From Pararge aegeria (taxonomy: Eukaryota > Arthropoda > Insecta > Lepidoptera > Nymphalidae): a stretch of DNA of 64,000 bases. Both the position numbers and the translations under genes were made by a program. Under the pieces are notes generated by a model. The model did not search any database. It was not told the origin of the DNA and worked only from the letters and a program-made list of their open reading frames with translations. Every line of letters starts with the position of its first letter. The stretch's first letter is position 1. The DNA is taken from positions 558,001-622,000 of the forward strand of contig NC_053184.1 of NCBI RefSeq assembly GCF_905163445.1. Direction: 5' to 3'. Of this stretch, positions 23,501 to 33,307 are shown one piece after another.

Positions 23501-26500
23501 ACAAATAAAGCATGTTGTGGTTAACGTATAACTAACTTTTAGAAACTTTATTACTTTATGTGATAATGAAAAAATATCACTCTTATGTACAAAAGTGCTG
23601 TTTATATTACTGAATAAATTCCCGCTACCCCCTTTTCCATATATATTTCTTTTTTATACATACCAAGCTGGAAAGTTTATTTTTTAGTTTATTTGTTCGA
23701 TCCCACTAATCTACGAAATAATCAATAGATTTGAAAAACTTTTTTGTACCTGATAGCCCAATTCTCAGAGAAGAAAGGAAAGAGGTGATCAAAGTTATGT
23801 ACAAGTGGGGTTTCTTATACTACATAGCTAAAAAGTAAACTGGCATTAGTGACAACGTAAAATATGTTCGAAGCCACGAACAAACCTGACCTAACTAACT
23901 ACCAAGTGTGTATTCTAAACAAGTGTCCAACGTCCGATGTAATTCATCAACGCGAGGCTAATGATTGATTCAAACGTTTCAAGTTTCAACTACATCATTG
24001 CAATCCATATAATATGTGTCTAATCTATTGAAGGTATTCTATATATAGCTAACTAGCGATCCCATTGATTGGATACACTCATCATTATTGTAAAGTACAC
24101 CGTTAAATTATTATAGACATGATGACAGAATCGCTACTTATTTTAATTTATATTCTAAGTATGATTGGTATTTATGTTCAATACACAAAACTGCAAAATC
24201 TAGCGATACGGCAGTAGCAGATAATCAAGTATATGAAGTATTACATATCACTCGTACGACACCCGCGGGAAGTGGAGTGGAGTATTGTATATCATCATCA
24301 TCACATCAACTCATAACCGGCCCACAGGGCACGGGTCTACTTCCACAGTGGAAAGGGTTAAGGCCCTAGACAACCACGCTGGCCCAGTGCGGAGAGGTGG
24401 ACTCCACACGGGTTTGAGAAAATATGAAGATCTCTCAGGCATGCAGGTTTCCTCACGAACTTTTTCTTCCCCGTTGAAGCAAGTGATATTTAATTGTTAA
24501 GGTGCGTGCTGCGATTCGAACTCGGCGCCCCAAAAGTAGCCCCTTACCTACCACTAGGCTATCACCGCTGTTCTATACGACGTGTAACCGAATAAGGAAA
24601 TACTGTTGAATGGAGCATAAGTATATTTCATAAGAAATCGCCCTGTAAAAATATTGAAGAAGCTTATTTATGAAGTATTCCAAATAAAAAATTAAATTTA
24701 TGTCGCCATACAAACGAATTCAAAACTTCTTAAGTGTTTACTTATGACAACCCTATTGAAGATAAAAGATTGACACGCGCATAGTACCTACGCTGCGTAA
24801 CGCGTACCTAATGTGACAAGAGTCACTTGATGTTAATTTTGCATGTGATGTTAGGGCTGTATCTGATTTCTTTCAGTTTAAACTATGGCAGTGATTTACT
24901 CAAAAACTACTAGCGTTTCGGTTTCACAGATAAGTCTCTTCCATTTACACGTTGTATATTCTTACTTTTTATTTCCAAGTTACGAAGAGGGAGGTTCTTA
25001 CCATTATTTACTAATTGTTAAAGATCCACCAACCTGAAAGAACATCCACGTGGGATAGTCCCCGAGCTTGACAGCTATGCAGGCGCCCAGGGCGATGAAC
25101 ACCGTGGAGATGCTGTCACAGCCGTGGTCGAAGAGTTCACCCAGCGGCGACTGGCTGCCGGTCCGCCGTGCCTGCTTGCCGTCTATGGCGTCCAGGCTCT
25201 GGTACACGAATACTCCTAACGCGCACAGTGCGCAGGCCCATCGCGGCGGCTCTTGCCGTGCGTCTGGACTATACCTGGAAAAAAAAGCATTGGAAACTTA
25301 TGCCCGCTTTCAATAACCCTAAGCATCGCGTAAATCGAATGCCTACTGATTTATGAGACTGTTATGAAGATCTCTGAGGAATGCAGGTGGTTCATCGTAG
25401 AGTGGTATCCTTCACTGTTGTGCGTGGCGGAGATTCAACTTTCAGAATATATTGTGCTACGACACTGGGACCTTATTTATATATATCAATATTTTATCTT
25501 TTATATGTTGTGATGATCATTGAAAAGATTCTACTTCTTATAAATATTGCTGTAATGTTTTAACCATTTTTAAAGGTATACACTAGCCAAACTGGTTCTT
25601 AACTGTGCTATTAAAGAAGGTAAAAAACCAACAGCAACATAAATATTTCACTGTTATGATAGCAATAGCATTTGCAGTTTTACTGTGGGGACATAAAATG
25701 TTGTCTGACTGAATAAGTATTAAATACAACAAACTCACTATTTATATCTTATTAAATAGGTACTTTGCTTAGGAACTTAGTAGTAAGCATACTTAAGTAA
25801 ATGTTAAGTCACAGTTACAACATGGACTTAGAAATTATTATTATGGCCTTAGTTGTTTTAATCACCACAACACTACTTTAGTTAAAGATATGGAATTTCA
25901 AGAAATGCATTGGTTTATACATGTTTTCCTGGTAACACCATTGTGTGGTGGTTTATAAACAAGCACTACAGTTGCGGGAAAAATACATTAATAATCCAAT
26001 AATATTATTTATTTGCACTACACACAAAACAAAGATTGAAAAGAAACTAATTTATCAAAAGACATTAAATGAAATTTAATCAGCCACAAACAGAAAAAAT
26101 AATCATGCCACAATTTGATCATAAGGTGAACTCAACAATTACTTTTTTGATTCATAATCATCTTTATTAGCTGGTTTTGCAATGAAAAATAATTTAGAAA
26201 AAATAGTTTTAACAAAACACATCACTTTTGTTTTGTTTACCTTATGATCAAATTGTGGCATCTTATGAGGAAAGGGTGTTATAAGTTTATTCAGCAATAC
26301 ATTTTTTTATTTATATTTATTACACTTAATATGTATGTATTTTTAGTTTTACAAAGAACATAAACATCAGGAGGCGGAAGGGGAGGATGTCCACCTTGGC
26401 ATACCTTTAAGAGTAGTAAAAGCAACATAAAATAAGAGCTAGCAAAAGTAGTTATTGTTTAGTCTTGAAATATGAAAAGCTAATGAGATTCATATTAAAT

Positions 26501-28887
26501 CGTCAAACATTAACATTGTATGAAGGCTATGTTTAATTCAAAGGTAGCCTGCCTTATGAAGCGACATCTGTGTTGCCTTGCCTTGATATTATGAAGTTCA
26601 CGTTCAACAACCTTTCATTACCATTTTGTGACTAATGTTTGTAATATATTATACAACTTAGAATGTTTGTCATTTAAAAAACAATAACTACAATATTGTT
26701 ACTTTTAGTGATGTGCATTTTATACAGCATTTATTATGTGCATGAAATAGATAGGCTAAGTTAGGTACAAAACTGTGCTTTCAACCAATGGTTTAGTTTA
26801 ACTACTAAAGTGGACATTGTAAGCTACCAGGAGGAGATTACAAGGATCCTTATAACCTCAACCCGGCAAAATATCCTTTAGTTGACTTCCATCTGGTACA
26901 GTTCCTAGATTATAGATAGAAACTCCTTTAATCCAATAAATAGTCTAAGTGTTAAGAGACGTTTTTAGTTATTGTGTACATTTTACAGGGAAGTCTTATA
27001 GGCATGCTTATCTCTACCACCAAGCAGTTGTTGCAATACTGAAGGGTGTGGTTACTGGTGTACTTACAGCCACCCTGTTTTCATAAACTTGACGGTTACC
27101 ACCTAAGTCTCAAATTTATAAATCAGTGTGGCATGTTGTAAGACTTACTCCTTGGGATCAAGGGCTACTCTAGACTGAATAGTAAATACTTTAAAAGAAT
27201 TATTAAGTTTGGGGTTTTACTGCAAAAATGCAGTATTAGTTAGGAAATTGACTGTGTCCTCCCACCTGCAGCAGGCACCATGCCTTTGGCTAGAAGGTTA
27301 AGGCCCAATACTGTGGAAAAGCCTAAATGCACACAGGGTATGAACAGGGTATGCACTAAGGGGACAGAAAAAATGAAAAGGGAAATATAAAATTAAAAAA
27401 AATCTCCAATACAAGTAATAAAATATTAAATGATGCTTTGTAGTTGTTATAAATAGGCTACCCTTAATTTTTATAACTCTTACTGGAGATTTTCTTCAAT
27501 TTATATCACCTGCATACAGTCTACATGCAGTGGCGTGCATAGACTATTGATGTTTTTGGCTGTTACTTTGTTTAAACTTTAAAATCTACTGGTCATACTC
27601 TTAGCAACTATGTATAAAAGGTCTCCTCTGACTCTGAGTTACTGTAAGAGTTTGAATCTATTTTTTTTTTGTACTTATTTACTATTTGATATTTACATCA
27701 TAAAGATCAACACACTGCCCATCCACTTCCAGAACCAGCCTAACTCCCAGAATGAGGAGGGATCCCTCCCTCCTCATTCTGGGCCCAAAACTTTAACCAC
27801 TAGGCTATTACCACTTTTTAATATTTGGTCTAATCTTTCATATATTTCTGGAATTTAGTCAAACAATTACATTATTGTGCAATCATGGTTAGATATAGAA
27901 TTATAATGTTAATCCATAATTATATCAGAATTATCTTTATTATCACTGCAAATCAATGATTCCTAAATAAGATCTTTAATTGCATTGTAGTAATCAGGAG
28001 CCTCAAATACTAATAAGTAACTGGGTATATGAAATATAATTTTACCATTAGTTTTACCATAATTCATCATTCTTCAAATGTGAGAAAGAGCACCAATACA
28101 ATAGTAGTAATAGTAAATGTTATTTTCTTGTCTTGTTTCTTTGAATTATAGTCACAAGTCTACTTTAGTATCAAATGAAAATGTAATTACAATAATGCAA
28201 AAAATAAGAGGTGCCTGTGATAAAATCATTTCAATGAATATATTGTAAAAAAAAAACCTACATTTTAAAGAATAGTTATAGATATAGAAAAATATAGTTG
28301 TTAAAGCCAAAAAACTATAATGATGAATAAGTTATCGAACTCGGATGGTTAAATATTTTTCTCATAACAATAATTTATTCATGTATGTAATCTTATCAGA
28401 AGTGGCGCGACTATTTCGGCCAATCATACGAGGTCTTCATGTAACGGAAAGCATAGTCTATTTTGCCATACGACTCTCGCGCTTCGGAGGCCGAATTTCA
28501 CGGAGTGTGTACTCTTAGGAAAATAATAAAAATGTAGGTTATAAGAAAGTTGATCGAGGCTTATGAGGCAAAAATGAAAGTAGTTCCGCTAGTTAGGTAG
28601 GTACTCTGCATGACACAATATTTGCAACATTCTAATGAGCCAACGAGATGAAAATGACAGACAGACAACACTTACCAAATTAAAATTAGTGTGGTGACGA
28701 TATTGACTATTAAACCTAATATTGTAATGAGATTCGGCGCCAGCCATAGCGGCGTTTTCGACACCAGCCAGCACCACCACGGCTGGAGCCAGGCATCTAA
28801 TATACTCGCACTGGTACACGAATATTTATGTTCACTTAGTCTTTTTAACTGGGCAGCGTTTAGAATCCTTTCCTTGTAGAACTGCAT
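8315..28887 (-). CDS. CEPT1: Choline/ethanolaminephosphotransferase gene (seven exon positions, three alternatives at position 4)
   Basis: The product is an integral ER/Golgi membrane enzyme of the Kennedy pathway. It transfers phosphocholine or phosphoethanolamine from the CDP-alcohol to diacylglycerol, giving phosphatidylcholine or phosphatidylethanolamine. Exons at 28887-28676, 25274-25034, 21485-21327, one of three versions of exon 4, 9533-9375, 9048-8923 and 8512-8315 splice in phase to about 408 residues, close to the roughly 416 of human CEPT1. Exon 2 carries the full CDP-alcohol phosphotransferase signature D-x2-D-G-x2-A-R-x8-G-x3-D-x3-D (D99, D102, G103, A106, R107, G116, D120, D124). 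Motifs VAHMTKSEM and GVGKNGSTVA also match the family, as does the phrase EHLHIRLFRI. The Drosophila counterpart is bbc. Family assignment is very secure. Choline versus ethanolamine preference cannot be read from sequence. Confidence 0.95.
8513..8922 (-). other. CEPT intron 6 with CGCA microsatellite
   Basis: This 410-bp intron holds a cgca/acgc simple repeat at about 8654-8682. Nothing else is recognised in it. Confidence 0.7.
8923..9048 (-). CDS. CEPT1: CEPT exon 6
   Basis: These 42 codons, phase 0 at both ends, open with VAHMTKSEMELYDWSLLGPA and continue with LFLNQYFNNAIPEYYVLWL. The VAHMTKSEM motif is a hallmark of CEPT/CHPT proteins. The segment includes a membrane helix. Donor is gtaagt and acceptor ctttttag. 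Confidence 0.95.
9049..9374 (-). repeat. CEPT intron 5 with an interspersed repeat
   Basis: The 326-bp intron contains, at about 9150-9290, phrases shared with 40640-40700 and 35455-35490 (for example aatctgtacggtgtac and a 'gattgaagaaattata' phrase). It therefore carries a fragment of a dispersed non-coding element. Confidence 0.4.
9375..9533 (-). CDS. CEPT1: CEPT exon 5
   Basis: These 53 codons, phase 0 at both ends, start GTSILSPVIPFSLVVVPAF and end MVGAKVTNRLV. They cover a membrane helix and the HPALYILAFG region that aligns with human 'HPCLYILTFG'. Whichever exon 4 version is used, GKNGSTVA joins directly to GTSILSP, reproducing the conserved junction. Donor is gtgagt, acceptor tctccag. 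Confidence 0.95.
9534..12699 (-). other. CEPT intron downstream of exon 4c
   Basis: AT-rich intron of about 3.2 kb. It holds an imperfect inverted repeat at 10213-10266 and a GC-rich stretch at about 12540-12680, immediately after the exon 4c donor. No exon-like GKNGST sequence occurs here, so no fourth exon 4 copy was found. Confidence 0.6.
10213..10266. repeat. Imperfect inverted repeat
   Basis: Arms at 10213-10237 and 10243-10266 pair over about 24 bases with one indel and one mismatch, separated by 5 bases. The arms begin CACACGC and are followed by AT-rich sequence. The repeat would form a long hairpin in the intron. Its origin is unknown. Confidence 0.55.
12700..12831 (-). CDS. CEPT1: CEPT exon 4c (alternative, canonical-like)
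   Basis: These 44 codons, phase 0 at both ends, start IPTINICLNLISNYG and finish GGVGKNGSTVA before donor gtaaga. The opening resembles human CEPT1 'IPVLNIQMKI', so this is probably the ancestral version. It encodes one membrane helix and the GVGKNGST loop. The acceptor (gaaccatatcag) has almost no pyrimidine tract, consistent with regulated use. It is the last of three alternatives in transcript order. Confidence 0.9.
12832..14439 (-). other. Intron between CEPT exons 4b and 4c
   Basis: AT-rich 1.6 kb with a (TA)n run at 13907-13926 inside a small palindrome. No coding or repeat family is recognised otherwise. Confidence 0.55.
14440..14571 (-). CDS. CEPT1: CEPT exon 4b (alternative)
   Basis: Exactly 44 codons, the same length and phase as exon 4c. 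It starts ITGVEFPLGVHATAF and ends RDRGCGKNGSTVA before donor gtaaga. The membrane segment is unlike 4c, and the conserved GGV before GKNGST is changed to RGC. Its acceptor has a better pyrimidine tract (T-rich run, then gcgccacag) than those of 4a and 4c. The open frame, splice sites and GKNGSTVA identity make it a real exon rather than a relic. Whether it is used instead of, not together with, its sisters is an inference. Confidence 0.82.
14572..17947 (-). other. Intron between CEPT exons 4a and 4b
   Basis: This 3.4 kb AT-rich intron was scanned for another GKNGST-type exon and none was seen. A short tandem duplication of about 16 bases lies at 17406-17437. Nothing else is recognised. Confidence 0.55.
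17948..18073 (-). CDS. CEPT1: CEPT exon 4a (alternative, GC- and Ala-rich)
   Basis: These 42 codons, phase 0, start VGSLEMRYSLGGVAVAG, run through an alanine-rich membrane helix and end GGVGKNGSTVA before donor gtgagc. It is two codons shorter than 4b and 4c and much richer in G+C than any neighbour. The acceptor (gggtgggtccag) lacks a pyrimidine tract, and a perfect 10-bp inverted repeat sits just upstream. It is the first alternative after exon 3. Confidence 0.85.
18093..18125. promoter_or_regulatory. Hairpin over the branch-point region of exon 4a
   Basis: TGCGCGGTCA at 18093-18102 and TGACCGCGCA at 18116-18125 are exact reverse complements with a 13-base loop. On the transcript this stem lies 20-52 bases before the exon 4a acceptor, where the branch point and pyrimidine tract would normally be. 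A GC-rich stem there would be expected to hinder default recognition of the exon. The regulatory role is inference. Confidence 0.45.
20065..20285 (+). repeat. Interspersed repeat, 'GATGGACC...CTACTACTA' family
   Basis: Landmarks are 'gatggcccagctgatttag', 'ctgtgcccatcaacctgagg', 'aattcctcggacgagctccg' and a ctactactacta end. Related copies are at 21787-21955, 32670-32890 and 47478-47570. It is a common non-coding lepidopteran element. Confidence 0.55.
21327..21485 (-). CDS. CEPT1: CEPT exon 3
   Basis: These 53 codons, phase 0 at both ends, start CFCAMTLFYCAHWQAYVTGT and include LKMGRIDVTEAQ. The last residues are GPDVWTTQ. The sequence matches the family segment 'FYCAHWQTYVSGTLRFG' that follows the catalytic exon, and includes membrane helices. 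Donor is gtaatg, acceptor aatttgcag. Confidence 0.95.
21787..21955 (+). repeat. Interspersed repeat, 'GATGGACC' family
   Basis: The block starts 'tatagtaataattgatggac' and includes 'cagatggtccacctgatggt' and 'tgtccatcaatttgagacgt', matching the copies at 32670 and 47478. It is non-coding. Confidence 0.6.
24285..24570 (-). mobile_element. tRNA-headed SINE, near full length
   Basis: Read on the minus strand it begins agcggtgatagcctagtggt, has a B-box-like gagttcgaatcgc, continues through a 'cacgaggaaacctgcatgcc'-type core, and ends in a (tgatga)n tail at 24285-24302. That is the architecture of a Pol III tRNA-derived SINE. Fragments of the same family occur at 34470, 39855, 45940, 47427, 57063, 57868 and 58860. 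Confidence 0.7.
25034..25274 (-). CDS. CEPT1: CEPT exon 2 (catalytic signature)
   Basis: The exon has 241 bases, starts with the last base of a Trp codon and ends in phase 0. It encodes VYQSLDAIDGKQARRTG followed by SPLGELFDHGCDS, the CDP-alcohol phosphotransferase active site. The aspartates bind the metal ions and CDP group in this family. All four aspartates and the glycine, alanine and arginine of the signature are intact. Acceptor is ttttttttccag, donor gttggt. Confidence 0.97.
26105..26261. repeat. Perfect 23-bp inverted repeat with 111-bp spacer
   Basis: The left arm at 26105-26127 (starts ATGCCACAATTTG) is exactly complementary to the right arm at 26239-26261 (ends CAAATTGTGGCAT). 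Spacer sequence is AT-rich and non-coding. It could be the ends of a very short MITE, but no target duplication was seen. Confidence 0.6.
27746..27783. repeat. Perfect 17-bp hairpin with 4-base loop
   Basis: Arms CCCAGAATGAGGAGGGA (27746-27762) and its exact complement (27767-27783) flank the loop tccc. It lies beside a SINE-like remnant. The very short loop suggests a local palindromic duplication rather than a functional RNA. Confidence 0.65.
28676..28887 (-). CDS. CEPT1: CEPT exon 1 (N-terminus)
   Basis: ATG at 28887-28885 opens 70 codons plus two bases. It begins MQFYKERILNAAQLKRLSEH and continues with KYSCTSASILDAWLQPWW. The phrase 'LKRLxEHKYSxxxxS' and the later 'LAPNLITILGL' helix match CEPT/CHPT proteins ('WxAPNLITIxGL'). 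Donor is gtaagt. The start agrees with the family's usual N-terminus. Confidence 0.95.
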
Positions 28888-29300
28888 GTTTACTCACTGT
28901 CACGTCATTTAACGGATTTGTTTAATTATGAACACTACACTTAGCACTACATTAATAAGCTATTTGCAAAATTTTGGTCGGAAAATTTGCACGATCTCTC
29001 ATTTTACATCATTATATGTGAACCAGAGACAACTGATTTTTTTTTTATGAAAAAAATTCTGTCTGCCTTGGGTTCCGATTTACAACCATAGACCACTAAA
29101 AAACATGTTGGCACTACAGATTATTATTTTTGTTCTTTCTGGTCAGATTATATTTTTTTTTTTATAGTGTAATAATCCGAAGTCCCCCGTCCTTTGAGTG
29201 TTAAATGTTTTTTAATGTTTGTTTTCAGTCCTTATTGTAGATTTTTATGTAAATATATAGTAAGTAATAAAATTAAAGTATAATGTACAAAAAATATCCG

Positions 29301-29348
29301 TGTTAGATATATATGCATGTGTTGTGTTAGATATATATGCATGTGTTG
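29301..29348. repeat. 24-bp tandem duplication
   Basis: The unit, beginning tgttagatatatatgcatgt, is repeated exactly twice. It is non-coding. Confidence 0.8.
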
Positions 29349-30544
29349 TCTGTGCTGCCTTAGGTTAAAGAGCTAACTAGCTAATAACAAATATTTCTTG
29401 GTACAAATTCAAAATTAACTTTTCATTAGTTTCACCGATCAATCTCCTTCGTGCCTTCTTCATCTACAAGACATTGGCGAAGTACCTTGTGCCCAGTTGG
29501 CACAGACAAAAGCCATAAACTATATGCATAAGCCATATGAATTGAATAGTGTAATAATACTATTAATAGCTATAACTTTATCAATACCGAAGTGATTACA
29601 ATATCTGGGTATTTTAATACTACATTTATAATAAAATATATTTATTGAATTTTTATCTACATAACAGAAATTCCAAAGAGGATACAAACAGTGGCCACTC
29701 GTTGGACTGAAAGCGGCTGGATCAGAACCTGGGTTGTCCCGTGCTAATAGTCCCGCCACCTACGAAAAAAGTTTGGGAAATCACCCATGACGTGTCTAGT
29801 GCTAGACGGGACTGGAATCCACCGGTCTGAGGATATTTGTCTCCCGCGCCAACACCAATACTTTACCAACCAGCTCCACAGTAGCAATTCAGTAACCATA
29901 CCAAGTATGTGATGAGCCTGTTTGGCAGCCTCGTGACATAAAATTTATCAACTGATAGTTTGAAATAACAAAATATCTACTTGATATACTCAGATATTTT
30001 CGAAGTTCAAGCGGAACAAAATTATGTTTATATTGACGTGACGTCATAATCAAGTGTTTCATCTATCATAACGGATCGGCTCGCTAGATTAAGCAGTTTT
30101 ATTTATCATATTAATACTATAGTATAAATACGAATTTAACTGGGAATATAAATAAAAATACGTTTTTCATAATGAATAAAACATAGGATAAATACAATAT
30201 TTTGGCCATTCTTTGTTACCTACTGCCATCATGCCAATTGTACTCACAAGAAGAGCCATAGACGGCACAAGTTACCCAGCCGCGCGGTGCCCAGACGATT
30301 ATAAACTGGATTTTGTTGGAACAACTTAGTTATGTTGGAACAACTTTTCGCTATAGTGAAAGACTGTAATTTCGTTATCCAGAGTAATGAGTATATTAGT
30401 TATAATAAGAAAACATAGAATCAGTTGCAGTAGAAATGCATTAATTTGTACTCATTTTAGAATTGCGTGTAGGTATGTTGTTTGTTAATGAGCTGAATAG
30501 GCTGCTAGAAAGAGACTTCAGTTAAATATTCTTTTCGTAAATAT

Positions 30545-30880
30545 TTAGGTTGACACAGTTTAGACAACTGCAACCATTATCGCGGCACCATGTTTATTGT
30601 ACCAATTTTGTACCCTTACCCTCAGAGTTCAGGACCCCTCAACAGAAATGTAGGCACCGACAAACTGTATTGTCAGCTTCCATAATGGACGCAGCATTAG
30701 GTGTTCCTCAGGTTTTATCACCTACACTATTCATTCTGCATACTAATAATCCACTGCAATACAGATGACAGTGCAGGTAGTGTCCGCAATGAAGGGCATT
30801 TACAACTGTCTCATTCAGTGGGTAATAAACAAGGAGTTTTAAATCTAGTGAACTGTTGAAGGTTTATAAGAACCGCTATT
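30545..30880 (+). mobile_element. Degenerate non-LTR reverse transcriptase fragment
   Basis: A plus-strand frame reads ALGVPQVLSPTLFILHTNN, resembling the 'GVPQGSVLSPTLFLLxIND' block of LINE reverse transcriptases. Shortly after, a frame with NTDDSAGSVRNEG corresponds to the YADD active-site block. Gly after GVPQ and Tyr-Ala before Asp-Asp are lost and the frame is broken, so it is a dead relic. Known element clades with this wording are Jockey/CR1-like. Confidence 0.6.
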
Positions 30881-31506
30881 ATAGTAACATAAAAAGGGTT
30901 GTTTATTAAATCAAAAATGAGTTATAAAATACAAAACTTTATTTCAACAATAATTACAAAAGTTACATAATACTTTCAAAATATTATAGTCAAAATATTT
31001 GTGCACTGACGTGATAGACATGAAATAAAATTATGTTTTTCAAAAATTTTAAAACCACATCCGGGCTCTTTATATTGATTATACACGAGAAAGACTTTTT
31101 AGAGTTCCGTACCTACTTAAAAAGAAAAAAAAGCCTTTAAAGCATCACGTCTCGTTGGTGTCTTTTTGCCTGCCTGAAAGACAAAATAACCTAGAATCAT
31201 AAAAGTCAAGAAGCAATATTATCTTAAAGCACAAATAAAGGGAAAATCCTGAAACTATTTTTGTTATATTAAAAATAATTTAATTGATTCACCAGATAAT
31301 CCACCAGAAAATGATTTTTTTTTATTATTTTCTAGTTTCAAATCAAGCACCTATCTAGTTTTGTTGAGAACACTTTCTCAAGTCCTATTTGCTAAGTAAA
31401 TTACGACCACGACCGCTCTGATGAGAGAAGACTTACTCGACTTAGAAGAAGAAGATTTGCTAAGTAGTATATTATATAACTTTTCGTACTGTTTGAGTAT
31501 CAAAAT

Positions 31507-31768
31507 CACTCAGCGGGCGATGGAGAGAGCAATGTTGGGGAGTATCTCTACGTGATCAAATGAGGAAAGAGGAGATCCGTAGAAGAACCAGAGTTATTGA
31601 CATAGCTCAGCGAGTCGCAAAAGGTGGAAATGGGCGGGGCACATAGCTCGGAGAACCGATGGACGTTGGGGTTCCGAAGTGCTAGAATGCACACAGGTAA
31701 ACGCAGCGGGTTGGTCGGCCCCCAACGAGTTGGACAGACGACATCAAACTGACGATGATGATGATGAC
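31507..31768 (+). mobile_element. RTE-type LINE 3' end, internally deleted
   Basis: The text matches the reverse complement of the RTE copy at 40728-41390, from 'cactcagcgggcgatggaga' through 'gttgacatagctcag'-type sequence to 'agacgacatcaa'. It then jumps directly to a (tgatga)n tail. About 100 bases present in the other copy are missing before the tail. Frames are broken. Confidence 0.65.
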
Positions 31769-32669
31769 TGTTTGAGTTGTAGGTGCTACAGGTTTTGCTA
31801 CATAAAAAAATAGTAAAAACCTTAAAAATAACGCAGTTTGATTGAACTGATTAAAAATAAAATAAACAGAAATTTGTCGTTTGCCCTTTACAGTACGGAA
31901 ACGTTTCGTGACAGCTGCTACTGCAGTAACGGCACATCTTTCACTACATATGTTTCGGCAGGACTGCGTATTTTGTTTTTATTTTACTGCAGATTTTACA
32001 AAGCCCGGATACAGCCTCAATTTTTTTAGAACGTCGACTTGAATATTATCTACACAATCATACTGTAATTAGTTTTTATATAAAATTATTATGATTAGTT
32101 TAAACTAGCCAAATCTTATTCCTATTTTAACCTTAGTAAAATATAAGAGTTATTTACAAACCTAGAATTAAATGATATTTGTTAGTTACAATTCATTAAA
32201 TAATTTGCGAGAGAAAATATAAAGAATGAAAAGTCCAAGTTCAAGTGTATAAGCAGTCCTATTTATATAGATTCTTGTGGATATTTCTTCTACATAACAC
32301 GATTCTATGCTTTTTTGTTGCACTCTATTTGTATTTATTAAAACTTACTCGTATGATAAGTAAGCATGTCTCGAAGTATCGATGCGACTACGATGTTGAA
32401 AAATGTTCGGGTAGAACGAATTATTGACGGTATCATATATTATTATGTGCGATTTACATAAAAAAATTACTAACTATTATAATTTTTTTAAATACGGATT
32501 AAAGCATTCATTTGATAATACACATAGAAATACATTTAGAATACAGAATAACAAGAGCTAAGTTATATATCACGGTCGAATTAACTGCTACTGTTATTTA
32601 ATTAAAATAAAAAAAAATAGTTGCCATGTTTGCCTAGTTTATAAATCTTACTAACTTATCGGGTTTTTA

Positions 32670-32890
32670 TAGTAATAATTGATGGACCAAGCAGATTGCG
32701 AGTGACACGTTCTCCAAAATACCGCCCCGTGTCCATCAATCTGAGGCGTTGCTGTTAAGCCCCATGGGCATGGGCGACCGCGCCCTTCAGACCGGAGCAT
32801 CTCAATGTTGTTAGCGGCAGAAATAATCATTGCTGTAGTACTTCCCCGGACGAGCTATGCCGAAAAACGTCTACTATGACTTAAATAAGT
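32670..32890 (+). repeat. Interspersed repeat, 'GATGGACC' family
   Basis: The block starts 'tagtaataattgatggacca' and includes 'gtgtccatcaatctgaggcg' and 'acttccccggacgagct', ending near a ctactact stretch. It shares all landmarks with 20065-20285. Confidence 0.65.
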
Positions 32891-33109
32891 GAAACTCTAC
32901 TACTAAAAAAGGTGAGTGAAGAAGGGAGACTGGTATGTGATTATAGTAAGTTGTCCGTTAATTAGACCATGGTATATATTATCCTCTTTGGAGACGAGTG
33001 GAGTCACCAACGATTGTCAGCACTGACAATCGCTCACACCGAAGTAGTAGTATGATTTGAAGAATTATGTTAAAATTAGTTTTCTCTAGAAGTTGTTGCC
33101 TCATTCCTG

Positions 33110-33307
33110 CTACCTACTCTTCGCCTGGTTCTTCCTGGATTCGATTCGTTTTTGCAAGGTGGTCAGTAGAGCACTGAGCACGTTGTGGCCGGGCAGTCGC
33201 TTTCCAAACAGTAACCGTTTCACAGAGTCATCATATGTTAGTAAAGCCACCATGTTCTGTAGGAGAAACCCTTGGCAGTATTCCAAAAGTTGAGTGGCGC
33301 CGTACAC
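33110..33307 (-). CDS. ABTB-like exon W (C-terminus)
   Basis: Acceptor tttgtttcag opens phase 0 for 65 codons plus TAG. It begins VYGATQLLEYCQGFLLQNMV, then SVKRLLFG and HNVLSALLTTLQ, and ends basic (RKNQAKSR). This is the BACK-like helical end of BTB proteins of this family. Confidence 0.95.
   Translation of the reverse strand: MYGATQLLEYCQGFLLQNMVALLTYDDSVKRLLFGKRLPGHNVLSALLTTLQKRIESRKNQAKSR

Larger units (their letters stand above)
21486..25033 (-). other. CEPT intron 2
   Basis: This 3.5 kb intron contains a 'TTATAATATTAGTA'-family repeat at about 21510-21770, a 'GATGGACC' family repeat at 21787-21955, another inverted TTATAATATT fragment at 22970-23030, a LINE-tail remnant near 23325-23375, and a nearly full SINE at 24285-24570. 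A GC-richer block at 23085-23275 has no recognised identity. Confidence 0.6.
25275..28675 (-). other. CEPT intron 1
   Basis: This 3.4 kb AT-rich intron contains a 23-bp perfect inverted repeat at 26105-26261, a 17-bp hairpin at 27746-27783, and weak SINE-like fragments near 27285-27345 and 27785-27830. No exon is seen. Confidence 0.6.
28888..33109. other. Intergenic region between CEPT and the ABTB-like gene
   Basis: It contains the CEPT promoter (no clear TATA or initiator recognised), a 24-bp tandem duplication at 29301-29348, a degenerate LINE reverse-transcriptase fragment at 30545-30880, an RTE 3' fragment at 31507-31768, and a 'GATGGACC' repeat at 32670-32890. The 3' UTR of the ABTB-like gene must lie in the last part, but no close AATAAA was identified. 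Confidence 0.55.
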
